DNA from: Owenia fusiformis | Lineage: Eukaryota > Annelida > Polychaeta > Sabellida > Oweniidae | DNA: 64,000 nucleotides | Assembly (NCBI GenBank): GCA_903813345.2 | Contig: CAIIXF020000001.1 | Location: 6,515,098-6,579,097, forward strand | Direction of reading: 5' to 3' | In this document: piece after piece, positions 62,201-64,000 of the stretch | Layout of the letters: every line of letters begins with the position of its first letter | How positions within the stretch are numbered: the first letter of the stretch is position 1 | Program-made: the position numbers and the translations under genes | Notes under the pieces: model-generated | Seen by the model: the letters and a program-made list of their open reading frames with translations, nothing else | Told to the model about the DNA's origin: nothing | Database searches by the model: none

Positions 62201-62732
62201 TCTCTGGAGCTCCTGTTATATCAGCTACATCGCTATAGAACAAAACAGTAAATTGTATGTGGTGCAGCTCCTATTTATAGTAACTGAAGATTTTTGTTGT
62301 TTCTCAGTATTACATAATGATTCTTAAAGTGGACCAAGGTTGTTTGAGGTTTGACCTGATAGGATTACATGTTATATATGAGAAAAGAATTTGCACAAGT
62401 TCAAAAAATAATAATACATGTAAAGCAATTTCATTTAACTCAGCTATTTTTATTTCTTGTTTTCTTGTTCTTAAATTTCAACAGCACACAAGTACACACA
62501 AATATAATATGCATTTTTACAGATGGACCGAATCCCGCCTTTAACTGACAAAAGCTTTCTTTATTTTAATCTTAAATAATTTAAAAGATGTGTGTACTGT
62601 CTTACCTAACTGGGATATTAGCTTCTCTGATGGCTTTAGCAGTTCCCCCTGAGGCAATCAGCTTCAGGCCCAGGTCATGCAGGCGTTTGGCAAATGGTAC
62701 CAGGCCATTCTTGTTAGAGACACTCAATAATG
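47290..62732 (-). CDS. ATIC: Bifunctional AICAR transformylase/IMP cyclohydrolase (PURH), lacking first exon
   Basis: Fourteen minus-strand coding exons join in phase: 62732-62606, 62232-62156, 54921-54766, 51889-51738, 51195-51039, 50789-50664, 50478-50285, 49957-49868, 49636-49508, 49079-48913, 48594-48486, 48057-47998, 47813-47718 and 47409-47290. Together they give about 586 codons, close to the usual 590. The N-terminal MGS-like IMP cyclohydrolase domain shows [30 protein letters not shown] and [10 protein letters not shown]. The AICAR transformylase domain shows the catalytic [60 protein letters not shown] and the C-terminal LRLFHH. The enzyme formylates AICAR with 10-formyl-THF and closes the ring to IMP, in the cytosol. 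A first exon of only about 5-9 codons, ending in phase 1, must lie upstream; I did not find it before 64000. Two introns hold other genetic units: the nested exonuclease-like gene and the DIRS element. No lesion is seen in the coding sequence. Confidence 0.96.
48257..48459. mobile_element. MITE, CAGGCCCGTAGCCAGG family (copy 3) in an ATIC intron
   Basis: A 203-bp copy in the opposite orientation to copy 1, starting CAGCCCGTAGCCAGG and ending CCTGGCTACAGGCCTG. Long interior stretches match copy 1 in reverse. It fills about half of the 428-bp intron 48058-48485 and ends 26 bp before the exon at 48486. No clean target duplication remains. Confidence 0.78.
52680..54114 (+). CDS. Nested gene: REXO4/ISG20-like DEDD exonuclease fold, active site degenerate
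   Basis: On the plus strand inside the ATIC intron 51890-54765. Exon 1 starts at 52680 (context ACCATGG) and is open to 53279. Residues 23-130 follow the REXO4/ISG20 3'-5' exonuclease pattern: FSIDLQSV for the usual DCE motif, then [32 protein letters not shown] and [16 protein letters not shown] for the usual GHxxxND block. The second acidic residue of motif I is Gln30, and the motif II aspartate appears replaced, so catalysis is doubtful. The stop overlaps a possible donor at 53276. Joining 53275 to an acceptor before 53877 keeps the frame and adds 79 codons ending in TCPCGTRKW, a Cys-containing tail. A stronger-looking acceptor at 53859-53860 has a different phase and would need an earlier donor. 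The exon structure is therefore uncertain. The function is unknown; RNA or nucleic-acid binding is possible. Confidence 0.6.
54115..54765. other. ATIC intron, 3' flank of the nested gene
   Basis: Probable 3' untranslated or flanking sequence of the nested exonuclease-like gene, with an AATAAA word at 54502-54507. Open frames here have no recognisable domain. Confidence 0.35.
55061..55133. repeat. DIRS left inverted terminal repeat
   Basis: The sequence starts ATTCTACCATGTTACATATT and ends at AAATATCAG. It is the complement of the right repeat over most of its length, with a few differences in the outer 30 bp. Its first 32 bp are copied exactly, in complement, at 61033-61064 in the internal complementary region. 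Confidence 0.9.
55609..57849 (+). pseudogene. DIRS ORF1 (Gag-like), interrupted by a mariner insertion
   Basis: The 5' part opens at 55609 and reads an S/K-rich start ([16 protein letters not shown]) up to the insertion at 55890. The 3' part, 56893-57849, is open for 318 codons from its own ATG just beyond the insertion. It contains an acidic stretch, the helical [20 protein letters not shown] block and a C-terminal RGG/RG-rich tail ([12 protein letters not shown]), expected of a nucleic-acid-binding Gag. The two parts lie in the same frame if one TA and the insertion are discounted, so the insertion is the only visible lesion. As it stands, translation from the first ATG enters the insertion and stops at 55995. 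Confidence 0.85.
55890..56890 (+). mobile_element. Tc1/mariner element inserted in DIRS ORF1
   Basis: Ends TACAGGGTGTCC and its complement lie at TA dinucleotides (55890-55891 and 56889-56890). Complementarity continues about 200 bp inward on each side, but with many mismatches and small indels. The plus strand holds a decayed transposase with blocks resembling the catalytic half of mariner-like enzymes: [20 protein letters not shown] near 56268, a decayed stretch at about 56400, and [20 protein letters not shown] near 56520. Stops and shifts abound. The N-terminal half is missing, so the copy is dead. Confidence 0.88.
57945..59960 (+). CDS. DIRS ORF2: reverse transcriptase, RNase H and methyltransferase-like domain
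   Basis: An intact 671-codon frame. The RT domain is at about residues 70-250, with [45 protein letters not shown] and the catalytic YIDD near residue 190. RNase H is at about 350-470: [32 protein letters not shown]. The C-terminal [32 protein letters not shown] and [14 protein letters not shown] match the methyltransferase-like region of DIRS elements. The frame is open upstream of the first ATG back into the end of ORF1, and the conserved-looking [11 protein letters not shown] starts before that ATG. Translation may therefore use a frameshift or another start. Its 3' end overlaps the recombinase ORF by 394 bp. Confidence 0.92.
   Translation: MFLHEWERITSDQSILDAISGYTIEFCDDDIQRMQWPCNTNYSRSDHESMDLEIAKFAKKGIIVPIDDSKKGHVSPIFLLPKKDGSKRMILNLSDINQSVEYHHFKMENLQHALNIVSPNMYMSCVDIKDAYYSVPIPTDSQRFLQFEWKGQLYQYTCLAQGLSSAPRLYTKIMKPVFAKLRNEGHLSVAYIDDCCLFAETSEQCKQNTYDTINLLRTLGFIVHPEKVILTPTQVITFLGFELNSINMTVKLPCDKAQVVKSMCKSLLSRSNCTIRDVAQIIGKLVSSLPGVQYGQLHYRNLERNKTKALSINEGNFDACMQLSNDAKSDLQWWINNVTKSFKPISVTDPGMLLRTDSSTKGWGAICVTNSVRTGGRWSAEEASNHINYLELMAIYLALKCFCREKSHIHVRVETDNTTALAYVNKMGGITSIACDNLAKDIWKFCIFRNIWLSAAFIPGSKNTDADEESRVFHDETEWMLDKVVFNQLINLSDWPSPVIDMFASRLNHQLPRYVSWKPDPDAENIDALNIKWNDEPLYVFCPFSLITRVLKKIEHDAITNAIVIAPVWTTQPWWPKLLRLLIDIPVILPKRRTLLYLPYDKQKRHPLWRKMTLTACLLSGDPSKSREFRKTLPKSSYCLGDLHPKSNMLSTYVSGYTSVIDGKLIHFNHL
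59567..60748 (+). CDS. DIRS ORF3: tyrosine recombinase
   Basis: An intact frame of 393 codons in a different frame from ORF2, overlapping its last 394 bp. The first part is unlike any domain, and the real start may be further in, near 59760. Catalytic residues of the tyrosine recombinase family are in order. The first Arg is in [11 protein letters not shown] (about residue 226). HSTRSAS gives H-x-x-R (about 335-338), and [13 protein letters not shown] gives GW and the nucleophile Tyr (about 371). This enzyme integrates the circular DNA copy. No lesion is visible. Confidence 0.93.
   Translation: MSFQFDHESSKENRTRCHNQCYRYSTSVDNTAMVAETSETLDRYPSDITQKENVIVPTVRQTETPSSLEKDDFDCMSFIRRSIEIQGISKDTTEVILLSWRSASKKQYAVYLRKWVHFCHRREIDPFQSSVNIGLDFLTSLYKDDLSYSAINTARSALSFIILQDSVTFGNHPLVSRFMKGVFNDRPPLPKYESTWDVSVVLNFLETFYPNERLSLKELALITGQRRQTLHTLTVENCIEEHSGYKLIISQCLKTSKCGKPLPILTLPRYSNVKLCVCAALKDYINRTDTLRGNQSQLLISFQKPYAAVSLDTISRWIKLTIKNAGINVDIFKSHSTRSASTSAALNAGVGLDVILKAAGWSSSSTFAKFYNKPVQKDSDIFGLSVLKTTESK
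61033..61145. repeat. DIRS internal complementary region (circle junction template)
   Basis: Positions 61033-61064 are the exact complement of the element's first 32 bp. From 61062 to 61145 the sequence is the exact complement of the right terminus, ending 61395. The two parts overlap at AAT/ATT. This is the arrangement needed to template the joined ends in the DIRS replication model. Confidence 0.92.
61273..61395. repeat. DIRS right inverted terminal repeat and terminus
   Basis: It starts CTGATATTTCAAACGTCTGT, the complement of the left repeat's inner end, and runs to AAAATT at 61395. The outer 80 bp are identical in complement to part of the internal complementary region. Confidence 0.9.
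61503..61998 (+). pseudogene. 5'-truncated LINE, C-terminal zinc-knuckle part of RT ORF
   Basis: An open frame at 61503-61850 reads [12 protein letters not shown], then [25 protein letters not shown] and [10 protein letters not shown]. This C-x2-C...H...C arrangement is the zinc-binding tail found after the reverse transcriptase in non-LTR retrotransposons. After the stop come about 130 bp of 3' untranslated sequence and a short TAAATAAATAAATA tail (about 61979-61994). Everything upstream of the C-terminus is missing, as usual for 5' truncation. It lies immediately next to the DIRS right end. Confidence 0.7.
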
Positions 62733-63015
62733 CTGTAATAATTAATAAATAACATTTATAATTTTACAAATACATATACATGTTCAAGTACCATTAAGTC
62801 AAACCACCAGATCTAATCCATTTATTGGCATTACTATGGAGAGCAGACATTCGGTTCTCTAGTGAATCCAACAAGAAGTACCTAATAATGTGCAGACATT
62901 TGTCAGTGCTGTAGACAGTGGAAGAAATAAAATAGACACAATTTCAACCTTTAGATGGTGCTACAGGTTCCTCAGTATGATCAGAGAGTCACACATTGAT
63001 GAGGATGCATCATTG

Positions 63016-63190
63016 GTCTGAATCCCAATGGGCCAAATCCTTATAGTCTGAATACCAAGCATTCAAATCCTATTGGTCTGAATCCCAATCATTCAAATCC
63101 TATTGGTCCCAACTCCGAATCCCAATCATCCAAATCCAAATGGCCCAAATCCAATTTGTATGAATCCCATTCGTCCTAAACCAAATCATC
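63016..63190. repeat. Degenerate about 30-bp tandem repeat
   Basis: Variants of CAAATCCTATTGGTCTGAAT followed by CCCAATCATT recur about six times with substitutions and small gaps. Intronic, no coding content. Confidence 0.65.
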
Positions 63191-63639
63191 CGAAAATTAA
63201 CAATTGTAGATATGATATTTTCCGAGAGACCGGGACCACAAGGGAAATATCATAATACAAAGGCTTTGCATTACGTTTTGGCTCAACATATGTAAAACCT
63301 GCATTCAATTACATTGACCAAATCTATGAGAATGATGTTTCTATCTTTATGTGCAGATACATGCAAAATGTCACCACATGCCATGTTATAGATACCGAAC
63401 ACCAACTGCCAAACACCAACTGCCGAACACCATTCACAAAAAGTTGGAGACTATGACAATATCTCATAATAATTAAAATGCATTAAAACCTTATCTAAGA
63501 TGGTTCAATCACCATCTATTGTATTCAAAATGGTGGGTTTTATCCAACGTTTTTGCTTCAATTGGCGTTTATTCATCCAAACTATATGAATAAATAAGGT
63601 CAGTGGGTGTTTGTTTCATTTTCAAACTAGATCATTATA

Positions 63640-63910
63640 GGGGCACCGGCGGATCCAGAAGCTAACAATGGAGGCCAAATTTTGATTCTAGAAAAAATTA
63701 TCTGCGCTTGGGGGCCGGGAAAAATTGTTTTGAAAATACAAGGCCCATTTATGATAATTTGGCCCAAAAAAGGCCTTAAAAGGCAAAACTATGCTCAAAA
63801 AGGCCCATTTTTGAGGCACTAGATAATTTTTGGGGCAAAATTTGTTTTTGTTTTGGGGCCACAAAAGGGGGAGCTCATGGGGCAGGGCCCCCTGGATCCG
63901 CCAGTGGGGG
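63640..63910. mobile_element. MITE, CACTGGCGGATCCAG family
   Basis: CACCGGCGGATCCAG near the left end is the imperfect complement of CTGGATCCGCCAGTG near the right end. The flanks TCATTATA and TCATTATG match at 7 of 8 positions, consistent with a hAT-type 8-bp duplication, though the outermost G runs blur the boundary. The interior contains repeated AAAAAGGCC words. A second copy seems to begin at about 63950 and runs off the window. Confidence 0.6.
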
Positions 63911-63949
63911 TCATTATGATATTTCATACTTGTTTATATTCCAAGAGCA

Positions 63950-64000
63950 CTGGCGGATATGGGGCCCGGGCCCCCCCCCCCCTCGGGTGGGCCCAGAAAA
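63950..64000. mobile_element. Start of a second CACTGGCGGAT MITE copy, cut by the window edge
   Basis: CACTGGCGGATATGGGGCCC followed by a poly-C run and GTGGGCCCAGAAAA, the same words as in the repeat at 12714. Incomplete at the right edge. Confidence 0.5.

Larger units (their letters stand above)
62733..64000. other. ATIC first intron (partial)
   Basis: It lies upstream of the first visible ATIC exon. It holds a degenerate tandem stretch (63016-63190), a repeat based on CCGAACACCAACTGCC (about 63394-63435) and MITEs of the CACTGGCGGATCC type. I found no ATIC start exon. Confidence 0.5.

Noticed and set aside
62733-64000. Search for the ATIC initiator exon
   Set aside because: No short ATG exon with a phase-1 donor and a convincing context was found. 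A very short exon could still be missed.

Overview
The window is metazoan nuclear DNA, most likely from an AT-rich marine invertebrate. Genes are split into short exons by introns of up to about 13 kb, with GT-AG junctions whose phases agree across exons. There are many DNA-transposon relics, MITEs and retroelements. The exact taxon cannot be named from the sequence; a lophotrochozoan or an invertebrate deuterostome would fit. I see no prokaryotic operons and no CRISPR array.

Layout. (1) About 1-11.7 kb, minus strand: the 5' part of an ING4/5-type gene (closest to ING5), five coding exons, with the PHD-finger exons beyond the left edge. Its 7.9 kb first intron holds a 5.4 kb foldback element built from repeats of about 350 bp, with a hAT-like MITE nested inside it. 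(2) 13.8-16.9 kb, plus strand: a complete five-exon HINT3-type histidine-triad gene, divergent from ING5. (3) 17-26.6 kb: intergenic DNA with a frameshifted relic, a truncated mariner with perfect 44-bp terminal repeats, and a palindromic element carrying a tRNA-Gly-like Pol III unit. (4) 26.6-41.8 kb, plus strand: a four-exon secreted or membrane-anchored protein combining one CUB domain with one Ly6/uPAR three-finger domain. (5) 41.8-47.3 kb: convergent 3' intergenic DNA with MITEs. (6) 47.3 kb to the right edge, minus strand: ATIC (PURH), the bifunctional enzyme of the last two steps of de novo purine synthesis. Fourteen exons are visible; only the tiny first coding exon is missing.

Two things sit inside ATIC introns on the opposite strand. 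One is a small gene with a REXO4/ISG20-like DEDD exonuclease fold whose catalytic acidic residues are substituted (52.7-54.1 kb). The other is an almost perfectly preserved DIRS-type tyrosine-recombinase retrotransposon (55.06-61.40 kb) with inverted terminal repeats, an internal complementary region, RT/RNase H/methyltransferase-like ORF2 and an intact tyrosine recombinase. Its ORF1 is split by a decayed Tc1/mariner element with diverged long terminal repeats. The contrast between an old-looking passenger and a young-looking host element is the most interesting single observation here.

The host genes are unrelated in function (chromatin reader subunit, nucleotide hydrolase, secreted adhesion or receptor-like protein, purine synthesis). 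They share only the habit of collecting mobile elements in introns, in one case ending 31 bp before a splice acceptor.
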